DNA from: Microbotryum silenes-acaulis
Lineage: Eukaryota; Basidiomycota; Microbotryomycetes; Microbotryales; Microbotryaceae
Assembly: GCA_003665825.1 (NCBI GenBank)
Contig: QPFY01000006.1
Span: 806,001-870,000 of the forward strand
Direction: 5' to 3'
Length of the DNA: 64,000 nucleotides
Every line of letters begins with the position of its first letter. Position 1 is the stretch's first letter. This document shows, piece after piece, positions 22,002 to 32,062 of the stretch. The notes beneath the pieces are model-generated. The model worked only from the letters and a program-made list of their open reading frames with translations. It was not told the DNA's origin and ran no database searches. Position numbers and translations under genes: made by a program.

Positions 22002-23113
22002 CTAGGTGCGGCGGCGCGCCGCGGACGCGCCACCTCCCACCATAACCGTTGACCCGCTGCAATGTGATGTACTTTGCTGCAACAGCTGCGGTACTGTTGA
22101 GTAACGGAAGCCTAGTGGTTCAAGTCGGGAGAGGACCGTGCGACGACGATGAAATGTACAGAGCCTTCATTTCATCACTGAACTCTTTTTTTGTTCTCTG
22201 GGAGCCCGATGATGGGCTCAGACCGTCGTCGAGACCGCAACAAAACGGGCTGTCCAGCATAATCTCCTGTGAGAACGATGGCCTCGAGCACGCGGGTGTG
22301 TAACCGAGTTAACAACAGCCTTGTGCCGTTGCACAGCCCCGCGGCGGGGTCCAAGTTTCTGAGGAGCATGACGGGACATCCCACTTGGAATTTTGCAGTG
22401 TGCAACGGCATCCTGGCGATGTTGAGACTCTGAAGGTACTCGATCGAGAATAGTGATTCGTCTTCGTTTTCGACCGAATCCGCGCTGTAGAACGTTTGAG
22501 CGTCACCCGGCAGCAGGTCGAGCACCATGTCGTTGATCTGATCCACCTACAAGTTTTTGGGCGCCAGAATTGCTCGATCTCGGAAGTATTCGACTTTTTC
22601 GCCTATTGACATATTGTCCAGTTCGAGCGCGGGCACGGGATAAACGTGTCTGATTAACCCGGCTCTGTTCCTCTTGGTCGCCGGCAGGAGAAGCTCATGT
22701 GGGAGCGCGATGGAGTCTTCTGTCTTGTTCGCCGAGCCGTCTCCAACTCCTAGGAGCCAATTTGCAAAGTCCTGTGCCTTTGCCCGTTCCGTTTCGGTCA
22801 TGCGGTCTGCAGCGGCCAGAAGACGCATGTTTGTCTGCGCTTGCACCGTGCCGCTGTTAGTATAGGGTCCAACAGTCAGGCAAGGACTACTACAGAGAGA
22901 TGCAGCACCTCAACTTCCCCCCAGAAGTCAGCATTCCATGATGCCAGCGTCGACGATTTGTGCAGGCGATGACTTGGGAATAACGGGAAGGCATTGTTTC
23001 GAATCCCCTGTGATGTTACAGTCCAACCGGTCAGTTAGTCATGCTGCCCTGCATTTTGCTTTTGAAAGATTGGCACACACCTGCCAACACGAAGGTCACT
23101 CCACCGAACCGAG
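22002..23113 (-). mobile_element. Helitron H2, 3' half
   Basis: The 3' end is visible on the minus strand at 22002: CTAG followed by T, with a GC-rich hairpin just inside. Helicase coding follows (22846-22175, minus). The 5' part is cut at 23113 by the LTR of a gypsy element. Sequence is close to H1 but without the deletion in the helicase, so H2 retains more of the autonomous protein. Confidence 0.8.
22175..22846 (-). pseudogene. Helitron Pif1-like helicase fragment in H2
   Basis: Contains [40 protein letters not shown], then after a frame change [20 protein letters not shown] and NLDPAAGLCNGTRLLLTRL. The last is the conserved Asn-Leu-Asp...Leu-Cys-Asn-Gly-Thr-Arg block of Helitron helicases, which unwind DNA during rolling-circle transposition. 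Partial (N-terminus and Rep domain absent) and split in two frames. Confidence 0.8.
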
Positions 23114-23355
23114 TGAAAGGCACGCTGTCTCGGACAGCGGAGCCTCACTGGTGACCGAAGATGACAGGTGCAAGTTATATGGATTACAACTAGCTTCTCG
23201 TGTCAGCTCGATGAAGATACGATAGTGCTGAGATAGGGAACACCAGTACTCACCTAGCTTCTGGTGTCAGCTCGATGAAGAGAGAGCTGAAGAAGCTAGG
23301 CGCGCGCAATCTCTATTTCTAATGCCTGTGGCCCGTCGTAAGGCCTTGCCTTACA
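23114..23355 (-). mobile_element. 3' LTR of a Ty3/gypsy element
   Basis: On the minus strand it begins TGTAAGGC directly after a purine tract (AAGGAGGGGAGAG, 23356-23370) and ends GCCTTTCA where Helitron H2 sequence resumes, about 242 bp. It starts with a small palindrome (GTAAGGC..GCCTTAC). Inside are two 26-bp direct repeats (TAGCTTC.CGTGTCAGCTCGA type, near 23190 and 23256). Confidence 0.65.
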
Positions 23356-23404
23356 CTCTCCCCTCCTTGACACAAAGCTCCCTTCTGAAAAAACACTCTC
23401 ATTC

Positions 23405-24547
23405 CTAGTTCCGATGTTCCCAACGGTCCAATGCCTCCGTGTCCTCCAGTGCCTCGGCAGGCGCCCATGAAACCCAAGAGACCAAATATTGAGTCTTCCC
23501 CACTCGGACCCTTTCATCGACAATGTCCTCGATGACCCACTCGGGTTCTCCACCTACGTCCACCGGTCCCGGGCGCGCAGGTTCTCGGCTTGGGAACAAT
23601 TCCGAATCATTTGAGCGGTAGGTCTTGAGCTTGCCCGTGTGGAAGAACGGAACCGCGGAATCGTCCTTGTTGAGTTGCAAGATGTACGTGGAGATCCCTG
23701 GCTGCGCCGCAACAATGCGATAAGGGCCGTCGAAACGGTCCATGAGCTTGGCTGCGCGGCGCTTGCGGGTGTGAAGTCGCTTCCTGCGGTCACTTGAGTC
23801 GAGCAGCACAAGGTCCCCGACGGCCCATGAAGGTTCATCCGCGCGGTCCTTGTTGGCTTCGGCGGCTTGACGAACTTTGGACACAGCAAGTTGGTCTCGT
23901 GCCTCCTCGCATGACTGGAAGCGAAGTGCGAGCAGCTCCTCAACCGATGGGAGCTCCTCGTCGCCCTCAATAGGGGCAAGCGGAGCGAGAGTGGGTGTGT
24001 ACCCCAGGACAAGCTCAAACAGGGTCTTCCCCGTCGAAACGTTGACCGATGAGTTGATGGCATACTCACAAGCGGTGAGACATTCAACCCAATTGGATTG
24101 TTCTCTGTTGACAAGCGAGCGTAGGATCTGGAATGCGGTCTTGTTCGTCTTCTCGCTGCGCCCGTCAGTCTCGGGGTGGAACACCGAGGAAAGTTGCAGC
24201 TTGATGTTCAGACGCTTGTGCAGGGCGGACCAGAACTTGCTCGTGAACAACTTGTCACGATCCGAGACAATGCGTTGTGGCAGGCCCAAAAAACGATGCC
24301 ACCCCTCATGAAAGCGGTTGGCAACATCCGTCGCTGTGTCGGCTTCGCGCGCAGGGATGAGGCGGACATATCCCGACAGTCGATCGTTGATCGTCAAGAC
24401 ACGGTCGAACCCCTTGTTTGTTGGCAACGGTCCGACAAAGTCAACGGCGATGTCCGCCATGGGGCGCACTGGAACGGGAAGGGAGTGAAGCTTGCCCGCG
24501 ACACGAGTGGTACGGGCCTTGTGTAAGGCCCGTGCGCCTGGGCACTC
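23405..24547 (-). pseudogene. Ty3/gypsy integrase with C-terminal chromodomain (3' part of pol)
   Basis: Open frame without a start, so the 5' part is missing. Integrase core: MADIAVDFVGPLPTNKGFD (first Asp), RIVSDRDKLFTSKFW (second Asp) and HPETDGRSEK (Glu). A GPY/F-like segment FDGPYRIVAAQPG follows, then a chromodomain WVIEDIVDERVRVGKTQYLV whose aromatic cage is altered (WVSW rather than WKGY). Chromoviruses use this domain to target histone marks. The polypurine tract and LTR follow at once. Homology ends at 24547, next to a stop codon and a pair of direct repeats. Confidence 0.85.
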
Positions 24548-24559
24548 TTAGTCTCTCCT

Positions 24560-25581
<1,022 letters not shown>

Positions 25582-25769
25582 ACAACACCGTCCTCGGCCC
25601 GACCACGTTGCCGGCTCCGAATTACCGCTCGACGCACCTAGCTGCCCTCACATTTCAAGCACGTTTCCGCCTCTCCTCTTCTTTCCCTCTTGCACACCAT
25701 CCTGTCAGGCCACTATCGACTCAGACCCCTACCCGACCTTGCGTTTCCTTGTTTCCCTTCACCACCATC
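25582..25769 (+). other. Short promoter region of the 25770 gene
   Basis: C/T-rich leader (CTCTTCTTTCCCTCTTGCAC) typical of basidiomycete promoters, beginning immediately at the copia LTR edge; the LTR may supply promoter sequence. Confidence 0.35.
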
Positions 25770-26960
25770 ATGCAGCCCAACACCCCTACGTTCTATGATC
25801 TCAACGACGCCGAGCGCGCTGTTCTTTCAGAGGCCGATGTCGCACAGATCGCTGCCGTCTATGCCAAACAAAGAATCACCCTTTCCGGTGTTCCGGAGGC
25901 CAACCTGGTCAAGCTGCCCGCCGGTCACCAGGGGGAGGCCACCCTCGCGTGTGACAGGGAGCCTGTTAGGCTTTGCCTGTTCGGCAAAATCATTTCTTTG
26001 AAGCCGCCTTTGGGCGTCATTGCGAAGCAGTGAGTTCAGCAGCATGCAACAATCGTCTATTGTCTACTAGATGTTATTATAAAGACTGACTCGGGGTACG
26101 TTTGTGTGTTCAGTCGCGAGCACTTGCCTCCGGAAAGGCAGCAGCCGGAGCATTTGATCCGCGAGATCGGCCTCGAGCTCGTGACGTCCGAGGCGCTCGC
26201 GACTCAGGGCATGTCGAAGCTCCGAACCTTGTTTTCTGAACATGCGGCAACGGCGTGGAACTTGGGGAACGGTCAATGTAAGCTGTGGGGCCTCCCATCT
26301 GTTTGTATTTGAATCCGATGCACAGACAGAAACCTGACTCCTTCCCCTTTCTCATCCTCACCCGGCCCGGCCAGCGATCGCATTTAACACGCCAAACCTA
26401 GTAACGGCGAAGCCGCAGGTGGTCTTCATCTACCACCAGTTAATCACCCCTAAGGTGTAAGTAGTGATAATTTACATGTTTGCTTTTGTGGGCTCCAGCG
26501 TCTGATAAAGGGGCTGACAAGCGTGTGTGCAGTCATTGGGAACATGTCACAGGGGGCGAACCGGTGCCGGAGGCCGGCGTGGTCCCGCCTGTTCCCGCTT
26601 GGGAGAACAATCTCGACCTGCCCAATTACGCTCAATTTTATGCGGATGTCCGGGAGGGGCTTTTTACCGGTCGCAAGTGCGCCGAAGGATATCCGACTCC
26701 ACTCCCCGTGACTGTCGATGGGCACCCCGGGCGATTTGCACACACCATCCTCCGTGATGGTGATCTGTGTGCGGTTGTCTGCACCGTCGAGGGTCGCGCT
26801 TGGAGGGACAGGTCCTCCGGCAAATGGCACGGGCGCCTAACCTTTGTGCCCCTCAGGATTCGCGTGCACGGCCAGAACGACGTGAGTACTTCTTGAATGT
26901 ATCTTTTGTGCATATTACATGTGCCTGATGCAGTTTCCTTTGCTGATGTGCGGCAGATGA
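25770..26960 (+). CDS. Spliced protein of unknown function, 293 aa
   Basis: I do not recognise a family. Five exons join in phase: 25770-26029, 26114-26277, 26375-26456, 26533-26881, 26934-26960. Start MQPNTPTFYDLNDAERAVLS follows a C-rich leader and ACCACCATCATG. The middle (IAFNTPNLVTAKPQVVFIYH) and the exon-4 part (LDLPNYAQFYADVREGLFTG; GRFAHTILRDGDLCAVVCTV; WHGRLTFVPLRIRVHG) look like a beta-rich globular fold. No signal peptide or membrane helix is seen. Correct phases across four introns and no internal stop suggest a live gene rather than a relic. It could be a host gene of the mating-type region or a cargo gene. A MITE lies 36 bp downstream. Confidence 0.6.
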
Positions 26961-26996
26961 CACGCCAGACCATGCCCCCGCCGACCGTCCGGCTCC

Positions 26997-27146
26997 ATCA
27001 GCAACTTTGCCACTCGCGCTTTAGTGCAATTTAGTGCAATTTAGCGCACTTTAATGCCAAAAGCGCACTTTTTGTGAAATTTAGCTCGTTTTCTATAATC
27101 TCCGGTGCGCTAAATTGCACTAAGCGCGAGTGGCAAAGTTGCTGAT
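26997..27146. mobile_element. MITE, 150 bp with about 42-bp terminal inverted repeats
   Basis: Left arm ATCAGCAACTTTGCCACTCG... is repeated inverted at the right end (...CGAGTGGCAAAGTTGCTGAT) almost perfectly, apart from one extra 10-bp TGCAATTTAG unit in the left arm. The centre is A/T-rich and non-coding. The length and long TIRs fit a miniature inverted-repeat element; flanks could share AT or CAT/ATG, so the target duplication is not decided. Confidence 0.8.
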
Positions 27147-28000
27147 GTCAGTCCAAGACGGGTGATCGCCTCACTGTAAGGCCCAGTCGTGGGGCCTTGC
27201 AAGTAACAGGATACGAGTATGTATTCCAAAGAATAAACTGGTCAGAAGGGAAGAGAGAGTCTACTTCCCGACAAGGCTTAAGGCCAGACGCGCGTCAGGC
27301 CTTGAGTAACTACGGAGTATTACACTCACCTGTAAAACGCTCGGCAATGGATGCCGAGCTGGAAATTGACTTGTCGGGCACCGATGGTCATGGTGGTGAG
27401 TTCAAGCCCGCAATTCCCCAAAACACCTTTTATACCGGCTCACTACTGACGGGTTTCGTTTCTTGGCGTTTTACAGTCACTGACCACTATCGCAGAAAAC
27501 ATGCGAGCGCGGAAGATAGTCTTCCAATAGGAGAGAGGTAGTGACGCCGACAAGTTAGAGCCAGTGTTAATACTATTCCAGTAACTGACCTTCCGATAAG
27601 AGAGAGGTAGCGACGCCGAGAAGTCAGGACCACTGTTCGACAATCAGTCCGCGAGCGGCAGAAAGGCCGACGACGAACAAGATCGTCATGATCGGAGGCA
27701 GCGCTGGCGGTAAAGCCACACCAGGCTCAGACATGCGGGGCTCGTCAGCCGAAGATGAGTCCGCCTCACGCGCAGGCGACGGCGTCAATGGCTTCGGAGC
27801 ACAGGCCGCCGACAAGGATCGTGAAGTCTCTTCGGGACGCGCGGCTGGCTCTTGAACGAAATGTGGATTTGTCGTTAGAGTCTCTAGCCTTGTCTTGTGG
27901 TGGTTATTCGCTTTCGGCTAAGTAGGAGGTACTGCCTATCCTCGGGCCATGGTTGTGTGAGTGTGATTGTGACTTTATACAGGGCACTGGAGGTTCAGGG
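27147..28000. other. Intergenic, with a 47-bp direct repeat pair
   Basis: No gene recognised. 27522-27568 and 27591-27637 are imperfect direct copies (TTCC.ATA.GAGAGAGGTAG.), period 69 bp. A sequence starting TGTAAGGCCCAG at 27175 resembles the start of the gypsy LTR, but I cannot place its other end. Confidence 0.5.
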
Positions 28001-28828
28001 ACTGGTCGCCGCCCCGCGGTGCGTTAATTTTTGGAAAAATGCCAAAAAGCGCGTAGATTGAGTAGATTGCGCGCGCATGAGCGCGCTGCAGCGCGTGTAA
28101 TGCCCCCTCCGTGTGCGGATACGGTGTCTAACAGCGAGCGAAACGCGCGTGGACCCCCAATAGCGGCCAAAAACAGATGTTTTTCCTGGAAAGCGCGCAA
28201 CTCCGACGGATTCAGAGCGCGTTAGAGACCAAAAGTGCGTCCAAGGGATGCAAAGCTGTGAATGACGAGCGTATGAAGGCCCATCGACGCCCAATTGCAC
28301 GATTTTCGGCGCGCGTACAAACGAATCGTAGCGCGCAAGTAGCCCGCGCGCGCAGATCCATTTGTTGCCCAAACGGCGGCCCATACTCCACAGAGTGGAG
28401 GGTTTCGAGCTTAGGCGCACCCTGATTTGTCCACCCCCGACTACGCGCCTTCGCGATTTTGGCCCATCTGAGGCCCACAATTTGTCCAGTCGGGCACTAC
28501 GCGCCTCAGGCCGGGCTTTCGGGGGTCCTCTCTCGCCAGCTCTCGCCACTCTCTTGCCTGCTCTCGCACTCTCTCGCACAGTCTCGCACTCTCTCGCACA
28601 GTCTCGCACTTGCCTCGCCCTGCCTCGCCTTGCTTCGCTCGTCCTGACCTGTCCTGACTAGCCCCGACCTGCCCCGACTAGTAACCCTGCTCTTCCAGTT
28701 GTTTCAGCCCTTTCCGATTGCCGTGCCCACGCTCTTCCCATTCAAGCCCAGCCGGTCCCTCCCCTTCCGTCATCGTTTGTCGGTGGCCTGTCCTGGTTGT
28801 GGCCGTGGCCGACATCGGTTGTGCCCGA
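28001..28828. repeat. GC-rich dispersed repeat plus CTCTCGCAC tandem, upstream of LCL3
   Basis: 28010-28540 carries a tract ending GGCCGGGCTTTCGGGGGTCC like the ends of R1 copies B and C. It is followed by a degenerate tandem of TCTCGCAC(AGT/TC) and CCTGAC/CTTGCC words (28535-28680). No coding evidence. An in-frame upstream ATG for LCL3 exists at 28718. Confidence 0.5.
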
Positions 28829-30336
28829 ATGCGATCCAAAGAGCTGTCGCGTGAAGCAGCATCGTCGGCCCCAGACCCACCGCGCCCGGAGTGCTCGAGT
28901 ACGGCTCCGTCCGCGCTCACACCCACACTGACGAGCTCGTTGCTCCGGATCGACCATACCAACCCATTGCTGGTGGGCGCCTCGGCTGTGGGCTTGACGC
29001 TGTCAAGCTATTGGATCTGGGCGCGCTATCTTCGTAGGGTTGCGAATGTCGAGCAACTCACCGCAGCGCATCTCAACGGGCGCGCCCTGCGCGGAATCGT
29101 AACGAGGTAAGTCGGTCGGTCGTCGTGATGTGGGGTCGCGTCGGGCGCGTTCCGGTTGCCGTGCTCACGGGCTGACAATTTCAATCGCCGTATGGCAACG
29201 AACCACACCACACCACATCGCATCACATCGCATCGCACCGCCGACCGGGGCTTGGCTCGGCAAACCAATCTCAGCGTGGGCGATGCCGACAATTTTCGGC
29301 TCTACCACAGACCGTGGTGGGCCTTCTATCGACGAGTGCCCACCACTCGAGCCGGTAAGTTCGATTGGTCACGATGAAGCCCTTTGCATTTCTTGCAGTG
29401 CAGTGCCATCATCACAACCTCGGTTCAAGGCGAGTACCCCAAACGCCGCGAAGCTCTTTCGTTGAACCGCGTTTCCTGTCGCAGGCCTAAAGAATCAGAC
29501 TTTGCACGTCAGACTGGCGGGAGTCGATGCGCCCGAGGTGAGTTGGCCCTGACCCGATCGCTTACTCTCGTCCCACCCTCTCCGCGGAATGGCTCATTCG
29601 CCTCGCCATGCGTCGGAGAGGATATCTCATAGCTTGCCCATTTCGGCAACCCTGCTCAGGCTTATTCGGCCGAGGCGTTGGATTGGTAAGGGCTGTCTCG
29701 TCTCAAGCCCACCCCGGTGCGAGAGAGAACTGCGCAGTTCAGCTGACCGACACCCTGACGCGCAACATGTGTTAGGCTCACTCGAAGCGTGCTGGGGCGG
29801 ACTGTCTACGTCGAGCTTTACAGTAAAGACCGCTACGGAAGGGTAGTGAGTGTCACGAGAGCCCGTGTGAGAAGGCTGCCAGCTGACTGGCTCCGCGCCG
29901 CAATCCTTCGTTGACATCATCCGCCCGGGTTGCAAGGTTGGTATGGCTTACGTTCGCAATTTCCCTTTCATCTTTCGACGGAACATCAGCGAAGAGATGT
30001 TGAAGCGAGGTCGTAAGTGCCGGCTGCTTGTGATCCCAATTGTGCTGCTGCTGTTCGACTTGGCTCACCAACATCGATTTGACATCAGTTGCCACGGTCT
30101 ACACTCAAGGAGGCGCCGTTCACGCAGGACTACTTCACCGCTTCGAAGAAACCGAAGCGAGAGCCAGGTGAGCTTGACTCGAGAACTCTCAGGACCGGGG
30201 AATAGGACGTGTTTTGAACCATGCGGTCGATCGCCATCGGATCTCGCCCGGCAGACGTCGAAAAGTCGGCATGTGGGCTCAAGCAACCACCGAGTACGAG
30301 AGCCCGGCTGCTTACAAAGCTCGGACCCGGACCTGA
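28829..30336 (+). CDS. LCL3: LCL3-like membrane-anchored endonuclease (staphylococcal nuclease fold)
   Basis: Fungal mitochondrial protein with an N-terminal membrane helix and a thermonuclease (SNase) domain. Exons: 28829-29106, 29275-29354, 29485-29537, 29633-29685, 29776-29845, 29937-30012, 30089-30167, 30255-30336, in phase, 256 aa. Helix: NPLLVGASAVGLTLSSYWIW. Family blocks: GDADNFRLYHRP, QTLHVRLAGVDAPELAHFG, PAQAYSAEALDW, YSKDRYGRV, RNISEEMLKRGLATVY and the end KVGMWAQATTEYESPAAY. The Arg/Glu/Arg catalytic pattern of SNase is compatible (VRLAGVDAPE; YGRV). A start at 28718 would add 37 residues. Eight short exons are normal for basidiomycetes. Probably functional. Confidence 0.92.
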
Positions 30337-31235
30337 GGTCAAAGATAGCAAGTTACGCCGTAATTCGTCAGAGTGAGGAAGTTTGGGAGGGAATACGGGC
30401 GGCGGACGCGGCGGACCTTTAGGGGACGGCGACGCACCATGGGCGGTTGGCGACAAGCGGCCGCTGGGCAATAGATAGAGTGCTGCTGGACGCCTTCACA
30501 AGAGTCCCCACATGTTGTATCCATCGAATCATTACCCATGATTGTAAAAGGGACCGTGAGCAGATAGGCGAGTGCGCAGGGCTAGAATCGCATTAAACCA
30601 CTCAAGCCCAAAGTTTTTTCATCCGCGACTATCTCGGGCCCCAGACCGTGGGCACACACTGCAAGGCTCGACACGGGGAGTGCGAAAGGACGAAGTTGAC
30701 CGGACACTTTAGCACGTCCTGCTCGCAGGGCAAGGTGCAGCTGCCTCCCCCTCCCCAGCCCAACTTTTCCGAGTATCGACAGCTGCTTGCAGGTTCGGAT
30801 AACAGACAGTTGCTCCGTCCAGCAAAATTCGTCTGCAATAGATCCACATCCTGAACTTTGCGACCGTATCCCCATGCACACAGAAGCTAAAGCATTTCGC
30901 AAGAGCGCTGGGCGGTACTGAAAGGCCAGCCCCTTCACAACTGGACTACACAGCCAAAAAGGCTAGCAATTTTAATCGATGCAGAGTGAAATCAGAAGGG
31001 AGCTATTTAAGGCGCAAGGTAACTTTGGTCCTTGCAGGTACGAGGCCGCGTACAACAACTTACGCGCTGTCGGCACTGCATAGCAAAAAAGGCGGATATT
31101 TTGAGGATGGCTTTGGGACGGGGTCGGGACGGCCGTGGGATGGCCGAGGGATGGTTGCTATCCTGGGATGACCGTGGACGATCACGGCGCACTACCAGAG
31201 TTGGGCGCCCCAACTCTGCGACCATCCCGGGACTG
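30337..31235. other. No gene; one fragment shared with the window's right end
   Basis: 30588-30655 resembles 63936-64000 (CCACTCAAGCCC...ATCCGCGACTA.CTCGG). At 31196-31218 is a perfect 10-bp-stem palindrome (CAGAGTTGGG-CGC-CCCAACTCTG), within a GGGATGG/CCATCCC-rich stretch. Otherwise I see nothing. Confidence 0.45.
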
Positions 31236-31376
31236 TAAGGGGATGCCTTACAGAACAGCCCTATAAGTAGCCTCTGAGTAGCTAGAACTGCCGAGTTCTA
31301 GTTACGACTTGCTTTCAGCCTAGCGGTCAAGAACGACAGATTGTATTTTATGCACATCAGAGGCGCATACCTTACA
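31236..31376. mobile_element. LTR-like segment, possible solo LTR
   Basis: Begins TGTAAGG and ends CCTTACA (inverted ends, TG...CA), 141 bp, with TATAAGTA near the start. The same TGTAAGG start is used by the gypsy LTR at 23355. Flanking pentamers (GGGAC / GCTAA) do not match, so the ends may be misplaced. Confidence 0.35.
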
Positions 31377-31450
31377 GCTAACTAGAACTGTACCTGGAAC
31401 TCACCCAAGGGTGGACGTGGGTTCGAATCCCGTTGTGCGCCGCCTTGTCA
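31312..31450 (+). other. tRNA-like sequence (A-box and B-box), possible tRNA-derived SINE or relic
   Basis: AGCCTAGCGGTCAAG near 31316 resembles a tRNA A-box/D-arm and GGGTTCGAATCCC near 31430 is a textbook B-box/T-arm. GCGCATA (31362) could pair with TGTGCGC (31434) as an acceptor stem. The arms do not fold into one standard tRNA, so a SINE-like or decayed tRNA is more likely. Confidence 0.35.
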
Positions 31451-32062
31451 CCGGGCATAATTGGGACCCCCACGGTGCCGGCCTCAAGGCTCTGGTTCTC
31501 TGGACCCTCGGCTTGGTCAGCCGAGGTGGAACTACACGTGCGGGCGCGATTCTGGCGGCGGCCATGAGGGCGGCCGGTGAGGGTTCTCGCCTCAGGCGTA
31601 TTCTCAGAAGTCGCCTCAACGGACACCGAAAACTGTCACCGCATGGCCGCCTCACGCCTCCTGGTGACCTCAAGGCGGCGAGGTGGATGAGGTCGGGCTC
31701 GGGTTCACACACCTCGCTTGACACGTTTCAAGAACCCCTGTGATGATGTGATTACAGTTGGGAACACTCTTGGGAACACTCATTGCAATGTTGAAACGAT
31801 GCCGTGGTCATGTCATGCAAAACGGGAGAGCTACAACAAACAAATTCTGATGAAGAAAGGACAAAGGACAACGGTGCGGGCAGTCACGTGACCATGCCGG
31901 GGAGATGCATGGGAAAAGGGAGGAAGTGCACAGGCCACGGAACAAGCAAGTGGGGAAACGAAAGGGGGCAGCGGGAGACGGAGCCTGTGGGCCTGGGCAA
32001 CGACGACGTGGCGGCTTGTTTCTGCACACATCGAGTCAAGAGCAAACAGCGAAGCACCCGAG
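31451..32062. other. No supported gene
   Basis: A plus-strand frame 31411-31743 is open but Arg-rich with no domain. A TTGGGAACACTC pair lies near 31760-31785. The 3' end of the accessory gene approaches from the right. Confidence 0.4.

Noticed and set aside
22049..22303. Plus-strand 84-aa ORF repeated at 3717 and elsewhere
   Set aside because: It is the antisense of the conserved Helitron helicase module, which explains its recurrence.
27005..27055. CRISPR-like short repeats
   Set aside because: TTTAGTGCAA units are part of the MITE arm; no regular repeat-spacer array exists and the genome is eukaryotic.
27175..27480. Second gypsy LTR starting TGTAAGGCCC
   Set aside because: Only the first seven bases match the 23355 LTR and no end or target duplication could be found.
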